Below are positions 34,237-43,654 of a stretch of DNA of 64,000 nucleotides, piece by piece. The stretch comes from Emcibacter sp. (GTDB lineage Bacteria > Pseudomonadota > Alphaproteobacteria > Sphingomonadales > Emcibacteraceae), in assembly GCA_021774785.1 (NCBI GenBank), contig JAJFIQ010000026.1, forward strand, positions 372,001 to 436,000. Direction: 5' to 3'. A program made the position numbers and the translations under genes. Under the pieces are notes generated by a model. It was given only the letters and a program-made list of their open reading frames with translations. It was not told where the DNA came from and ran no database searches. The first letter of the stretch is position 1. Every line of letters starts with the position of its first letter.

Positions 34237-35355
34237 TTAAGCCTGAATAAATTTGCCTATCCAGAAAAGAATAATTCCGAAAGCCGCCGCACCGGGCAGG
34301 GTTATCACCCATGCCGCGAGCATGGTTTTAACCGCTCCCATATGGAGGTTGCCCTTCTTGCCCGAAGCCCCGACACCGATTAAGGCCGATGCAGAAACAT
34401 GGGTGGTAGACATAGGCAGGCCAAATATTGCCCCGGAACTTACTAGCATACTTGTAACAATATTCGCGGTAAAACCTTCGTGATGATTCATCACAGTAAC
34501 CCTTTCCGCCAACATTTTTGTAACCCGCAGGCCCGCCATAAGTCCGCCTGCAGTCATGGCGATAGCGACCACAAAGAAAGCCGTCTGGTTGGTCAATTCT
34601 GTGGTACCGGAAAGCATAGCGGCCCCAATCATAAGTCCGGCAAGCTTAGGCGCATCATTCATGCCACGGGCAAAACTTGTCAGGCCCGCACTAAGCCAAT
34701 GCATCTTATCAACAGTGATCAGGGCATCCGTCCTGGCAATGGTCGCGGTCCGGGTGTCGCAGGTACTTACTGTCAGACCTGCGGCTGTTGTCATATCAGT
34801 CTGAGCAAAGGCCAATTGCGGCTCTGCCGTCACACATAAACAGTCATCTGCGGCCTGTCTTGACGCTTTCCACTTACCCCACATACGTCTGAGCAGCATC
34901 GTTGCCATCAGGGCCACAAGGGGGCTAAGCAAAAGGGGCAAGGCCACTTTCCAAATTAATTTGTTCCAGGCTACCCCCTCCGCACCAAAGGCCACAAGGG
35001 CCACACCGAGCAAGGAACCAACGATAGCATGGGTGGTGGACACCGGCAGTCCGGTACGGGTCGCCAGCAGCACCCAGCCCGCCGCTCCGCCAATAATAGC
35101 CAGAGCCGCCGATATATCAGGACTTGCCGCTGCGGTCAGCAGCTTACCGCCAAAAGTAGCCACCATGGCATGGGCAAAAAACGCCCCCAAGATCGCGCCT
35201 ACGGCAGTGAAAAACGCCCCCCAATATATGGCGGTGCGATAACTGGTCACCCCGGCCCCCACCAAGGTAGCAATGCCTTTCGAAACATCATTAGAACCAT
35301 TGGCCCAGGCAATGGCAAGCCCGGCCACAAGAACAATTACCAACTCAATAGTCAT
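34237..35355 (-). CDS. PiT-family inorganic phosphate (arsenate) transporter
   Basis: This 372-residue multi-span protein has the two PiT signature repeats: AWANGSNDVSKGIATLVG near residue 20 and GMNDAPKLAGLMIGA near residue 235, plus the paired GLPVSTTHAIVGSLLG and GLPMSTTHVSASALIG. PiT carriers use cation or proton gradients and do not separate phosphate and arsenate well. The start overlaps the arsenate reductase stop by four bases. Its place in an arsenic array without a pump suggests arsenate or phosphate import, or phosphate supply for the phosphorylase. A cytoplasmic loop (residues 160-210) contains unusual Cys residues (DCLC). Confidence 0.93.
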   Translation of the reverse strand: MTIELVIVLVAGLAIAWANGSNDVSKGIATLVGAGVTSYRTAIYWGAFFTAVGAILGAFFAHAMVATFGGKLLTAAASPDISAALAIIGGAAGWVLLATRTGLPVSTTHAIVGSLLGVALVAFGAEGVAWNKLIWKVALPLLLSPLVALMATMLLRRMWGKWKASRQAADDCLCVTAEPQLAFAQTDMTTAAGLTVSTCDTRTATIARTDALITVDKMHWLSAGLTSFARGMNDAPKLAGLMIGAAMLSGTTELTNQTAFFVVAIAMTAGGLMAGLRVTKMLAERVTVMNHHEGFTANIVTSMLVSSGAIFGLPMSTTHVSASALIGVGASGKKGNLHMGAVKTMLAAWVITLPGAAAFGIILFWIGKFIQA

Positions 35356-35807
35356 TTGTCTTCTCCTAATGTCTCTATCAGGTCAGCGATGAGGGATTCA
35401 AGGGCCTTGTAGCAGTCGGCAAAGGCCTGTCGTTTAACGTCATCAGACCCCGTGACCGCTGCCGGGTCCGGCAGGCCCCAATGAATACTAACCGGGACAC
35501 CCATAAAAACGGGGCAGCTTTCCTGTGCCGCGTTATCACAAACGGTAATAACAATGTCCATGCGCGGCGCGGCTTGGCCTTCAAACTCATTCCAGTTTTT
35601 GCTGCGCGGTTCAAAATCCAAATCAAGATCAGCGATCTGTTCCAACGCAAAAGGGTTTACCTTGCCCGCCGGTTTGCTGCCCGCGCTATAGGCCTTGAAA
35701 TAACCCCCAGCCTGTGAATTGAATAACGCCTCACCGATGATGCTGCGGGCTGAATTTCCCGTACAAAGCACCAGAACATTAAGCTTATGGTCTTTATTTA
35801 GCAGCAT
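35352..35807 (-). CDS. arsC: Arsenate reductase, low-molecular-weight phosphatase type
   Basis: This 151-residue enzyme reduces arsenate to arsenite. The P-loop C15-TGNSA-R21 is present. So are the redox cysteines in VCDNAAQESCPVF (C-x7-C, the arrangement of thioredoxin-linked ArsC) and the general-acid Asp in GLPDPAAV. It overlaps arsM by ten bases and the PiT gene by four, so the three are translationally coupled. No ArsR, ArsB or Acr3 gene is near. Confidence 0.93.
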   Translation of the reverse strand: MLLNKDHKLNVLVLCTGNSARSIIGEALFNSQAGGYFKAYSAGSKPAGKVNPFALEQIADLDLDFEPRSKNWNEFEGQAAPRMDIVITVCDNAAQESCPVFMGVPVSIHWGLPDPAAVTGSDDVKRQAFADCYKALESLIADLIETLGEDK

Positions 35808-36838
35808 GCGTTTGTTTCTTCCTCGTTTGTCTCTTGATCAAAAGGTAGTTCAACACCGCAGCCGGAAAAAATTCCAAAATGACGGGAAAAATCCCCTATA
35901 AACTGGAAATGATCTTTAAAGCGGGTGTCCTGCAACATGCACCATGTGTTACCGCAAACGGGGAAAATATGTCCGGTATCAATATGATGATGTTTGTCCA
36001 GAATGAATTTTGTGTCATTATCAGCGATGCTGCCCTGATAGATTACCGCCTGACCGTAATCCTCACAATTACTTTCCAAGCCATCCAGCTTAAACAAACG
36101 GTAGGTGGCCGAATAAAACCGAAGATTACCCACGCGCGGGGCCAGCGCAGGGTCGGTTACCTCCAGTGGGCGATCCTCAACCAGACGCGGGTCTGCAAAT
36201 CCCGCAGCCTTGCTCAAATTGACAAAATCATTCCAATAGAGAGCCCCACCCAGACATTCGCCGTAAAGAACAGGGTCTTCGCGCACCGCATCTGGCACAC
36301 GCTTGTCCGCATACACATCAGAGAAGTAAAATTCACCGCCCGGTTTCAGCAAGCGCCGGACACCCTTGAGTACCGCGTCCTTATCCGGAGACAGGTTGAT
36401 CACGCAATTGGATACGATCACGTCAAAGCTTTCCGGTTCAAGGTCAAGCTCATCCAGCTTTTCAATATAGCCCTTCAGGAAACGTACATTGTCATAGCCA
36501 AAGGCCTCAATATGAAATTGACGGTGGTCTTCGGCCACAGCCAGCTGCTCATCGGTCATATCAATGCCGACCACTTCACCGGTGGGGCCAACCAATTGAG
36601 CCAAGGCATAGACATCACGGCCAGAGCCACTTCCCAGATCCAGTACCCGACAGCCTTCCAATAAGGGCGGACAAACCAGACCACAGCCATAATAGCGCGA
36701 TAATACCTCCGGGTGAATTTTCTTGAGCAGGCCTTTAAGCCAGTCTGGTACACTGGACGCATCGCAGCAGGCATCGGTTTTCAGGTCGCTGGTGCCTTGT
36801 AGCTCACGGCCATAATAATCTTGAACAACGTCATGCAT
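35798..36838 (-). CDS. arsM: Arsenite S-adenosylmethionine methyltransferase
   Basis: This 346-residue ArsM adds methyl groups to As(III). SAM motif I is VLDLGSGSGRDVYALAQLVG. Family cysteines are visible in the N-terminal part (LKTDACC, YYGCGLVCPP), in SNCVINLSPDK, which is the binding cysteine of the Rossmann core, and the ArsM-specific C-domain GNTWCMLQDTRFKDHF...FGIFSGCG is complete. The tail ends ACC. It is the first gene of the 11-gene array, with AAGAGA 10-15 bases before the ATG and an ECF-like promoter about 40 bases upstream. Confidence 0.95.
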   Translation of the reverse strand: MHDVVQDYYGRELQGTSDLKTDACCDASSVPDWLKGLLKKIHPEVLSRYYGCGLVCPPLLEGCRVLDLGSGSGRDVYALAQLVGPTGEVVGIDMTDEQLAVAEDHRQFHIEAFGYDNVRFLKGYIEKLDELDLEPESFDVIVSNCVINLSPDKDAVLKGVRRLLKPGGEFYFSDVYADKRVPDAVREDPVLYGECLGGALYWNDFVNLSKAAGFADPRLVEDRPLEVTDPALAPRVGNLRFYSATYRLFKLDGLESNCEDYGQAVIYQGSIADNDTKFILDKHHHIDTGHIFPVCGNTWCMLQDTRFKDHFQFIGDFSRHFGIFSGCGVELPFDQETNEEETNACC

Positions 36839-36882
36839 ATTGGGTTCTCTTCATCATTAATAAATTTACGCGTTAAAGCAAT

Positions 36883-36908
36883 GACGAAGCAGGAAAGGAA
36901 TTGTTACA
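36883..36908 (-). promoter_or_regulatory. ECF-sigma-like promoter upstream of arsM
   Basis: On the minus strand TGTAAC (36908-36903), a 16-base spacer and CGTC (36886-36883) match the -35 AAC and -10 CGT pattern of many ECF-sigma promoters. The start site would be near 36876, giving a leader of about 38 bases. I did not find the pair upstream of the sigma gene itself or in the 37749-37847 gap. It suggests that the operon's own sigma factor drives arsM. Confidence 0.5.
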
Positions 36909-36947
36909 GATTATTTAAACTTTTTATTTTCTATATAATATGAGCCG

Positions 36948-37748
36948 TTATTTCCGCGCTTTAAATGTTATGGCTTCCAAAGGCATGGTTTTTGTCGCAC
37001 CAAAATTCTCAAAAAGACTTTCCTCTATGGCGACAACAACTTTATCGGGATCCCCGCCTAGGCCAAGGATTTCTTCCCGGATAGGGTTTCCGTAGACCAG
37101 TGCCTTTGCAAATGCCGGAATATCCTCCAAAGGGGCCATATGCTGAATTCTTTCAGCCATTACATCCGAAAACCCTGCGGCGTTTACTGTCGTACAAATT
37201 TCATCTATGTCATGATATCCGAAAGGCACTTCATAGAATTTAGGCGGCGCACCATCAAAAAAACCAGCTATTGTTTCATGAGCTATTCTGGCAAATGGGT
37301 TCTCTGCCCAACTGCACCAGACATTAAAAATATAATGCCCACCTGTCTTTAGAACTCTATGGGCCTCTTGAAGTGATTGAAGCTTGTCTGGGAAAAACAT
37401 AATCCCAAACTGACAGATCACAGAATCAAAACTATCATTGTCAAATGGCAAATTCACAGCATCTGCTGTTTGAAAGGTCACATTATCTTTCGGGGAAAAT
37501 TTGCCCTGAGCAACATCAAGCATGGCTTGATTCAAATCCGTCGAGGTGATTTCCACATGATCCGCTATATCCGCACGCAATTTTTGGGTTACGATACCGG
37601 TCCCTCCGGCCAATTCCAACAGGCTGTTCGGTGCTAGTTCCGCTGCACGCTGACTGATATCCTGTGCGTAGTAAGTGAAAATATTTGGCCCCAACCCCGT
37701 ATCATAATATGACGGAACTGACCCAAAAAAATTTGCAGAATTTGACAC
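36948..37748 (-). CDS. Class I SAM-dependent methyltransferase
   Basis: This 266-residue protein has the motif LLELAGGTGIVTQKL at about residue 42 (motif I), an acidic end of strand 2 (STDLNQAMLD), and AVNLPFDNDSFDSVICQFGIMFFPDK, the UbiE-like motif II/post-II region. The substrate is not evident. It lies 109 bases upstream of arsM on the same strand, which allows but does not prove a link to the arsenic array. It has none of the arsenic-binding cysteines of ArsM. Confidence 0.85.
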   Translation of the reverse strand: MSNSANFFGSVPSYYDTGLGPNIFTYYAQDISQRAAELAPNSLLELAGGTGIVTQKLRADIADHVEITSTDLNQAMLDVAQGKFSPKDNVTFQTADAVNLPFDNDSFDSVICQFGIMFFPDKLQSLQEAHRVLKTGGHYIFNVWCSWAENPFARIAHETIAGFFDGAPPKFYEVPFGYHDIDEICTTVNAAGFSDVMAERIQHMAPLEDIPAFAKALVYGNPIREEILGLGGDPDKVVVAIEESLFENFGATKTMPLEAITFKARK

Positions 37749-37847
37749 ATCCTTCTCCCTTATTCTTTAAAAATGGCGATACTGGACCTGATACATCTTA
37801 TTATATATCATGTTTTGAAAATCTTGTCCCTTAAGGTGAAATAGAAA

Positions 37848-38717
37848 ATGTTGATACAAAATATACTAAAGCTGGTTGCTGTTATTATTTTTTTATGCGT
37901 ACCATCCATTTCACATGCCAATGATGATGCTATCCCCTACGGACAAAATCAGGCGGTTGGCAAATATGCCCAAATTAACGGCATTAATTTCTATTATGAA
38001 ATTTATGGTGACGGCGAGCCACTGATATTAATCCACGGCAATGGCGACAGTATCGCTGGAATGACGGCACAAATTGAATATTTTTCCAAAAAATACCGGG
38101 TGATTGTAGCCGATAGCCGGGGACATGGCAAATCGGGCCTCAACATTGATCACTTAAATTATGAGCAGATGATGGAGGACTGGAACGGGTTGCTAGACCA
38201 CCTTAGCATCACAAATACTCATATATTTGGCTGGAGTGACGGGGGGATATTGGGCTTGCTTCTGGCGATAAAATATCCGGAAAAAATTAATAAAATGGCC
38301 ATCATGGGTACCAACCTGCGGCCTGACCAAACAGCGGTTCAGCCATGGGCCAAACCCATGCTGGAAGATGCAGTGCGGGAAGTAGAGGAAATGATAGCAA
38401 AAAAAGATGTTTCCAAAGATTGGGCTATTCAAAAACAACTGTTAAAGCTGGTGATGACACAACCCAATATTGAAACCAGCCAACTGCATAAAATCAAGAC
38501 TCCTGTCTTGGTCATTGCCGGTGACCGGGATGTCATAAGGGAAGAGCATACCATCGAAATATTTCAGAATCTGGAAAATTCCCAGCTGGCTATCCTGCCG
38601 GGCCATACCCATTTCGCCCCAGCCATTGACCCTATTTCGTTTAATGAACTGCTGAGGGCATTTTTTGAAAAGCCTTTCACAATGCCATCTACCAAAGACA
38701 TAATGACGCCCCATTAA
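37848..38717 (+). CDS. Secreted alpha/beta hydrolase
   Basis: This 289-residue protein has a signal peptide (hydrophobic residues 4-20, ending SHA). The fold markers are LILIHGNGDS (oxyanion region), VADSRGHGKSG, the nucleophile elbow GWSDGG (G-x-S-x-G, Ser at about residue 128), an Asp in IAGDRDVI and the catalytic His in LPGHTHFAP. The substrate is unknown; it is probably a periplasmic esterase or related enzyme. It is divergent from the methyltransferase gene (99-base gap). Confidence 0.88.
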   Translation: MLIQNILKLVAVIIFLCVPSISHANDDAIPYGQNQAVGKYAQINGINFYYEIYGDGEPLILIHGNGDSIAGMTAQIEYFSKKYRVIVADSRGHGKSGLNIDHLNYEQMMEDWNGLLDHLSITNTHIFGWSDGGILGLLLAIKYPEKINKMAIMGTNLRPDQTAVQPWAKPMLEDAVREVEEMIAKKDVSKDWAIQKQLLKLVMTQPNIETSQLHKIKTPVLVIAGDRDVIREEHTIEIFQNLENSQLAILPGHTHFAPAIDPISFNELLRAFFEKPFTMPSTKDIMTPH

Positions 38718-38735
38718 CGCGACCCATTCAAATTA

Positions 38736-39224
38736 TTATTTATCGGCTTGATTAAGAAATAACAGGGCAACAGCACAGGATACAAAAAGCTGGAAAGCCC
38801 CTGACATTGAACCGTCACCCATCTGGGTTTGCCACATTTGAAAAAATGCCGCACCAGCCACACCAAAAAAACCAAACCAGACAAGGATGCCAACGCCCGC
38901 CCCTATCTCTGCCCATTTTTTAGCGGTATTAAAGTTGGCAGCATCAGAATTTCTTGCCTGCCACATATCATAACTACCTTTAAGTAACAAAATGCCTGCG
39001 GCAAATTCCAAGGTACAAATCAGGATCGCAGCAAGCCACCCTATTGTTGGACTGGTAATGTAAAAAGCGAATGTTTCTTTATAGGCGACGTGGTCGGCAC
39101 CACTCATGACATACATGAAATATTGATGAACAGCATTAATGTTTGCCAGATTCTGCAACACATAAATCAAACACATCATGGACGATATTAGAGCAATCAT
39201 GATTTTTAAATATCGAATATGCAT
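38736..39224 (-). CDS. DUF2165 small integral membrane protein
   Basis: This 162-residue protein has four hydrophobic segments and the pattern of the DUF2165 family (NLANINAVHQYFMYVMSG after the first span, and AKKWAEIGAGVGILVWFGFFG before the third). No function is established. It is convergent with the hydrolase gene and 77 bases upstream of clpB's stop codon, same strand. Confidence 0.8.
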   Translation of the reverse strand: MHIRYLKIMIALISSMMCLIYVLQNLANINAVHQYFMYVMSGADHVAYKETFAFYITSPTIGWLAAILICTLEFAAGILLLKGSYDMWQARNSDAANFNTAKKWAEIGAGVGILVWFGFFGVAGAAFFQMWQTQMGDGSMSGAFQLFVSCAVALLFLNQADK

Positions 39225-39301
39225 TTTCCCTCCTCATAAATCCCCCGGTTTTCAACATTTATTTTACCTCAAAATATTGAAAATATCAATCTGGTGAGGG
39301 A

Positions 39302-41881
39302 TTAAGCAGAAAGCTCCAAGCCATCCGCACCAGCGGTGACCTTTATGGTATCCCCGTCATGGGCCTTGCCTGCCAAAATCAGATTGGCGAGACTGTCCTG
39401 CAGGCTGCGCTGGATCACCCGTTTCAGGGGACGCGCACCATATACCGGATCATATCCCGCATGGGCAAGCCAGTCTTTGGCGCTATCGTCCAGATCAAGG
39501 TTGAGTTTGCGGTCTTCCAGTAATTTTTCCAGATAACGCAATTGAATGTCGACAATGCCGTGCATGTCGCTGCGTGCAAGACGGTGGAACAGGGTCACTT
39601 CATCCAGACGGTTAAGAAATTCAGGTCGAAAGGCCGCACGCACATGTTCCATGACCAAAGCCCGTACATCTTCCACGTCCTGCCCATCTTCCAGTCCGGC
39701 CAGTACATCACTACCCAGATTACTGGTCAATATGATCAGGGTGTTGGTGAAATCCACCGTCCGGCCCTGTCCATCGGTCAGACGGCCATCGTCCAGAACC
39801 TGCAGCAATACATTGAAAACATCGGGATGGGCCTTTTCCACCTCGTCAAATAATACAATCTGATACGGTCTGCGGCGGACAGCCTCGGTCAGGACACCGC
39901 CTTCTTCGTACCCCACATAGCCGGGTGGAGCACCGATCAGTCTGGAAACTGCGTGTTTTTCCATAAATTCAGACATATCGATACGCACCATGGCATGTTC
40001 ATCATCAAATAAAAATTCAGCCAAAGCCTTGGTCAGTTCGGTCTTACCAACCCCCGTGGGGCCAAGGAAAAGGAATGATCCGATGGGGCGGTTCTGGTCC
40101 TGCAAACCGGCACGAGCGCGGCGCACGGCGGCAGATACGGCGGCTACCGCTTCGCCCTGTCCGATTACGCGCTGTCCAATATGGTCTTCCATCTGGATCA
40201 GTTTTTCCCGTTCGCCTTCAAGCATCTTATCCACTGGAATTCCGGTCCATCGGCTCACCACTGCCGCAATATCTTCTTCGCGCACTTCTTCTTTTAACAG
40301 AAGGTTTTCTGTTGCTTCAGGAGAAGAGGCAACCTCCAGCGCACTCTCTAGCTTGGGAATAATGCCGTAGGCCAATTCCCCGGCTTTCGCCAAGTCACCG
40401 CGCCGTTCGGCCTGTTCCAGTTCGATACGGGCCTGGTCTAGCTGTTCCTTGATTTTCACATCGCCGGCTATGCGGTCTTTCTCCAGATTCCACTGGGCAG
40501 TCAGACTTGATGAATTTTGTTCCAGTTCGCCCAGCTCCTTGTCGAGCTTGTGCAATCTTTCCTTGGAAGCCTTGTCTTTTTCCTTAAGCAGTGCCTCCCG
40601 CTCTATTTTAAGCTGAATAATCCGGCGATCTAGCTCATCCAATTCAGAAGGCTTGCTGTCTACCTCCATTTTAATCCGTGATGCGGCCTCATCCATCAGG
40701 TCAATGGCTTTATCAGGCAGGAACCGGTCATTGATATAACGGTTGGAGAGTACGGCAGCGGCGACTGTGGCGCTATCTGTAATACGGATACCATGGTGAA
40801 GTTCGTATTTTTCCTTCAGGCCCCGCAAAATGGAAATCGTATCCTCCACCGTTGGCTCTGTCACCATCACCGGCTGGAACCGCCGCTCTAACGCTGCGTC
40901 TTTCTCCACATATTTGCGGTATTCATTCAGGGTGGTCGCACCAATGCAATGTAATTCCCCCCGTGCCAAAGCCGGTTTCAGCAGATTAGACGCATCCATA
41001 GAGCCTTCTGAAGCCCCGGCCCCGACGATAGTGTGCATTTCATCAATGAACAGAATAATTTCACCATCAGAAGCCGAAACTTCCTGTAGTACCGCTTTCA
41101 GCCGTTCTTCAAATTCGCCCCGGTATTTGGCCCCGGCAATCATGGCCCCCATATCCAGCATCATAATGCGCTTTTGGGCAAGGCTGCTGGGCACATCACC
41201 ACCAATAATACGAAGGGCCAACCCTTCGACGATGGCGGTTTTACCCACGCCCGGCTCCCCGATCAGAACAGGGTTATTTTTACGGCGACGGGATAGCACC
41301 TGTACCGTACGACGAATTTCCTCGTCCCGGCCAATGACCGGATCAAGTTTACCATCGCGAGCGGATTGGGTTAAGTCCTGAGCATATTTTTTCAGGGCCT
41401 CATAACTGTCTTCAGCAGAGGCGCTGGAAGCGGTCCGGCCTTTGCGAATTTCATTAATGGCGGCATTAAGTTTTTGCGCGGTGAGGCCCGCAGACTTTAA
41501 AATCTTTTCTGATTCAGTATCTTTAGCCAACACCAGTGCCAGCAGCATCCGTTCCACGGTGACATAATCATCACCTGCTTTTTTTGCGATTTCCTCGGCA
41601 CTTTCAAACAGGCGGGCAGTTTCGGCTGAAAGATATAATTGTCCGGCACCATTGCCTTCAACTTTGGGGTAGGCGAGCACATGGCTTTCCACAGCATTGA
41701 TGGCTGCTTTGGAATCGGCCCCGGCAGCGATCATTAAATTGGCCGCGAGACCTTCTTCATCTTCCAGAATGACTTTCAGAATATGTTCAGGCGTGAACCG
41801 CTGATGGCCTTCGCGGATGGCATAGCCCTGTGCCGACTGGATGAACCCTTTTGTCCTATCAGTGTATTTTTCAAAATCCAT
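39302..41881 (-). CDS. clpB: ATP-dependent disaggregase ClpB
   Basis: ClpB is a Hsp100 chaperone that, with DnaK, pulls proteins out of aggregates. It has 859 residues from ATG 41881 ([10 protein letters not shown]), preceded by AAAAGGAGCGAGAGG. The order is: N-domain (about 1-145), AAA1 with Walker [14 protein letters not shown], the ClpB-specific coiled-coil middle domain (about 400-525), AAA2 with [13 protein letters not shown], and the C-terminal domain. There is no IGF/L loop for ClpP binding, as expected for ClpB. The surrounding order DUF4167-clpB near prmC/prfA is typical of alphaproteobacteria. Confidence 0.98.
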   Translation of the reverse strand: MDFEKYTDRTKGFIQSAQGYAIREGHQRFTPEHILKVILEDEEGLAANLMIAAGADSKAAINAVESHVLAYPKVEGNGAGQLYLSAETARLFESAEEIAKKAGDDYVTVERMLLALVLAKDTESEKILKSAGLTAQKLNAAINEIRKGRTASSASAEDSYEALKKYAQDLTQSARDGKLDPVIGRDEEIRRTVQVLSRRRKNNPVLIGEPGVGKTAIVEGLALRIIGGDVPSSLAQKRIMMLDMGAMIAGAKYRGEFEERLKAVLQEVSASDGEIILFIDEMHTIVGAGASEGSMDASNLLKPALARGELHCIGATTLNEYRKYVEKDAALERRFQPVMVTEPTVEDTISILRGLKEKYELHHGIRITDSATVAAAVLSNRYINDRFLPDKAIDLMDEAASRIKMEVDSKPSELDELDRRIIQLKIEREALLKEKDKASKERLHKLDKELGELEQNSSSLTAQWNLEKDRIAGDVKIKEQLDQARIELEQAERRGDLAKAGELAYGIIPKLESALEVASSPEATENLLLKEEVREEDIAAVVSRWTGIPVDKMLEGEREKLIQMEDHIGQRVIGQGEAVAAVSAAVRRARAGLQDQNRPIGSFLFLGPTGVGKTELTKALAEFLFDDEHAMVRIDMSEFMEKHAVSRLIGAPPGYVGYEEGGVLTEAVRRRPYQIVLFDEVEKAHPDVFNVLLQVLDDGRLTDGQGRTVDFTNTLIILTSNLGSDVLAGLEDGQDVEDVRALVMEHVRAAFRPEFLNRLDEVTLFHRLARSDMHGIVDIQLRYLEKLLEDRKLNLDLDDSAKDWLAHAGYDPVYGARPLKRVIQRSLQDSLANLILAGKAHDGDTIKVTAGADGLELSA

Positions 41882-41973
41882 GCGCCTCTCGCTCCTTTTA
41901 TAAACCAACTTCCTTTATATAGTGTGGTAATTTTATCACACAAGGGGGCAGGAGAATTTTATACTATTGAGGT

Positions 41974-42522
41974 CTAGGCTTCTGCCTTCTGTACTACTGG
42001 TTCTTCCGTTTTTGGTGTTGCTTTCCGGCGGGGTTTCCGGACGGCCTTTTTTTGTGGTTCTTCGGGGGTTGAATTCTCAGCTTCTGAATTTTCTGGTGCC
42101 GGGGCCGCTGGCGCCGATTCCACAGGCTGGCTTTTTTCTATAGGTGCCTTTGCGCGCCGTTCAGCTTCTTCTTCAGCTTTTCTGACCCGTTCTTTTTCCC
42201 GCTTTGCCTGATTGGCTGCATCGGCGGCGGCAAACTCGGCATTTATGCGATAATAGTGATCCGCATATTGATACAGGGATTCAGATTCCTGTCGGTCAGA
42301 TGATCGTCTTTCCTGAGCCAGGGTTTTGTATTTTTCGTAAAGCTGTTTAGCATTGCCGCGTTGATTTCCCCCTGGACCGCGGCTATCTATTTGCCGGTTC
42401 GGCGAATTAGGTTGCTGTTGCTGTCGGTTTTGATTATGGCGGCCTTTATTTGATCGTTTCTGATTATTATGCTGACCTGAGCGGCCCTGCCTGTTATGCC
42501 GGGTATTTTGATTCTGTTTCAT
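41974..42522 (-). CDS. DUF4167 protein
   Basis: This 182-residue low-complexity protein has an N-terminal third rich in Asn, Gln, Arg and His, likely disordered and nucleic-acid binding. The DUF4167 core is at about residues 48-100 (GPGGNQRGNAKQLYEKYKTL, then YQYADHYYRIN). The tail is made of Glu/Ala/Lys/Pro repeats. The family is characteristic of alphaproteobacteria and usually lies near prmC or clpB as here. No function is established; RNA association is only an inference. Confidence 0.9.
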   Translation of the reverse strand: MKQNQNTRHNRQGRSGQHNNQKRSNKGRHNQNRQQQQPNSPNRQIDSRGPGGNQRGNAKQLYEKYKTLAQERRSSDRQESESLYQYADHYYRINAEFAAADAANQAKREKERVRKAEEEAERRAKAPIEKSQPVESAPAAPAPENSEAENSTPEEPQKKAVRKPRRKATPKTEEPVVQKAEA

Positions 42523-42749
42523 GAAAACTACGCTAAATAGTGGCTGATACCAACATGATGTATTTACAATTTCCGTAAACCATCCTGCCTGACAGCGGTT
42601 ACTTTTTCAAATATCTAAATATCTGGGGTTCATGTTGCCGGGGTATTATCTCCATAATGCTCCCGTACCCTTAACTCTCTATAGAGTGGCTATACACTAC
42701 CCCTATAGCAGCCAAATGCCAACATTAATCGTATGATTTTGGTCGTTTT

Positions 42750-43601
42750 TTATAAATTTAGTGCCACACAACGGTCCCGACCCGCCAAATCCGGGATAAT
42801 ACGGATATTCTTGGCTACAGTTTTATTGAAAATTGCCAAAACGCTTTGCCCCTGAGTATGACCGATTTCTAAAAAAACATGAGTCCCGGCCTGGCCAAGG
42901 GCGGGTATGATTTCTGCCAGCCTTTCATATTCCCGACAACCATTATTGTCTGCGAATAAGGCCATATGAGGTTCATAATCCCTAACATCCGGGGCAAGAT
43001 CCCTTTTTTCCGCTTCGGCAATATAGGGCGGGTTACATAAAATAATGTCAAATTTTGCCGATGCGGGTAGTTGTTCTGCCCAATCGCTCTGGATAAATTC
43101 ACATCTTTCCAGAAGCCCAAGCCGTTTAGCATTTGTCTTGGCAATAGCCAACGCCTTATCAGAAATATCAATACCGACGCCAATACTATTAGGCAATTCA
43201 CTCATCAAGGACAACAGCAGACACCCGCTTCCCGTGCCAAGATCAAGAATATGTAACACAGCCTTTTTATCTGAAATAGCTTTTAGCGCGCTCTCAATCA
43301 GGGTTTCACTGTCGGGTCGGGGTGTCAGACAATGGCGGTTTACGGTGAAACTATGGTTCCAGAAATCTTTTTTTCCCAATATCTGTGACATGGGTTCCCG
43401 CGCAAGCCTTCTGATAAGCATGTTATCAAAAAAAGTGACTTGTTTTTGATTCACTTCCCGGTCCGGTTCCAGAATGATGTCCAGCTTGTTTAATCCCAAA
43501 GCCGCCGCCAGAAGCAAATCCACATCCAACTGCGCATGATCGCTAGCCGCACCTTCAAGCTGGTGGATGGCATTTTTTCTTATTTCTCTTAGCGTTTTCA
43601 C
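42750..43601 (-). CDS. prmC: Release factor glutamine methyltransferase
   Basis: PrmC methylates the Gln of the GGQ motif in release factors. The 283-residue protein has the N-terminal helical domain, SAM motif ILDLGTGSGCLLLSL near residue 118, and the substrate-binding NPPY (ILCNPPYIAEAEK) near residue 188. The partner gene prfA is 0.9 kb away. The two are usually adjacent, but here they are parted by an opposite-strand gene (43655-44506). Confidence 0.96.
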   Translation of the reverse strand: MKTLREIRKNAIHQLEGAASDHAQLDVDLLLAAALGLNKLDIILEPDREVNQKQVTFFDNMLIRRLAREPMSQILGKKDFWNHSFTVNRHCLTPRPDSETLIESALKAISDKKAVLHILDLGTGSGCLLLSLMSELPNSIGVGIDISDKALAIAKTNAKRLGLLERCEFIQSDWAEQLPASAKFDIILCNPPYIAEAEKRDLAPDVRDYEPHMALFADNNGCREYERLAEIIPALGQAGTHVFLEIGHTQGQSVLAIFNKTVAKNIRIIPDLAGRDRCVALNL

Positions 43602-43654
43602 GTTTATTTCATTTCCGTTTATGGCCCAGAATGCTATGCTTCCCTCATAGCATA

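Noticed and set aside
35879-36664. 261-codon plus-strand frame opposite arsM
   Set aside because: arsM has all family motifs on the minus strand; the plus-strand translation resembles no family and lacks a start signal.
42677-42686. Palindrome CTCTATAGAG in the gap between prmC and the DUF4167 gene
   Set aside because: It is only ten bases, with no T run and no associated promoter elements; it could be chance. I see nothing else convincing in 42523-42749.
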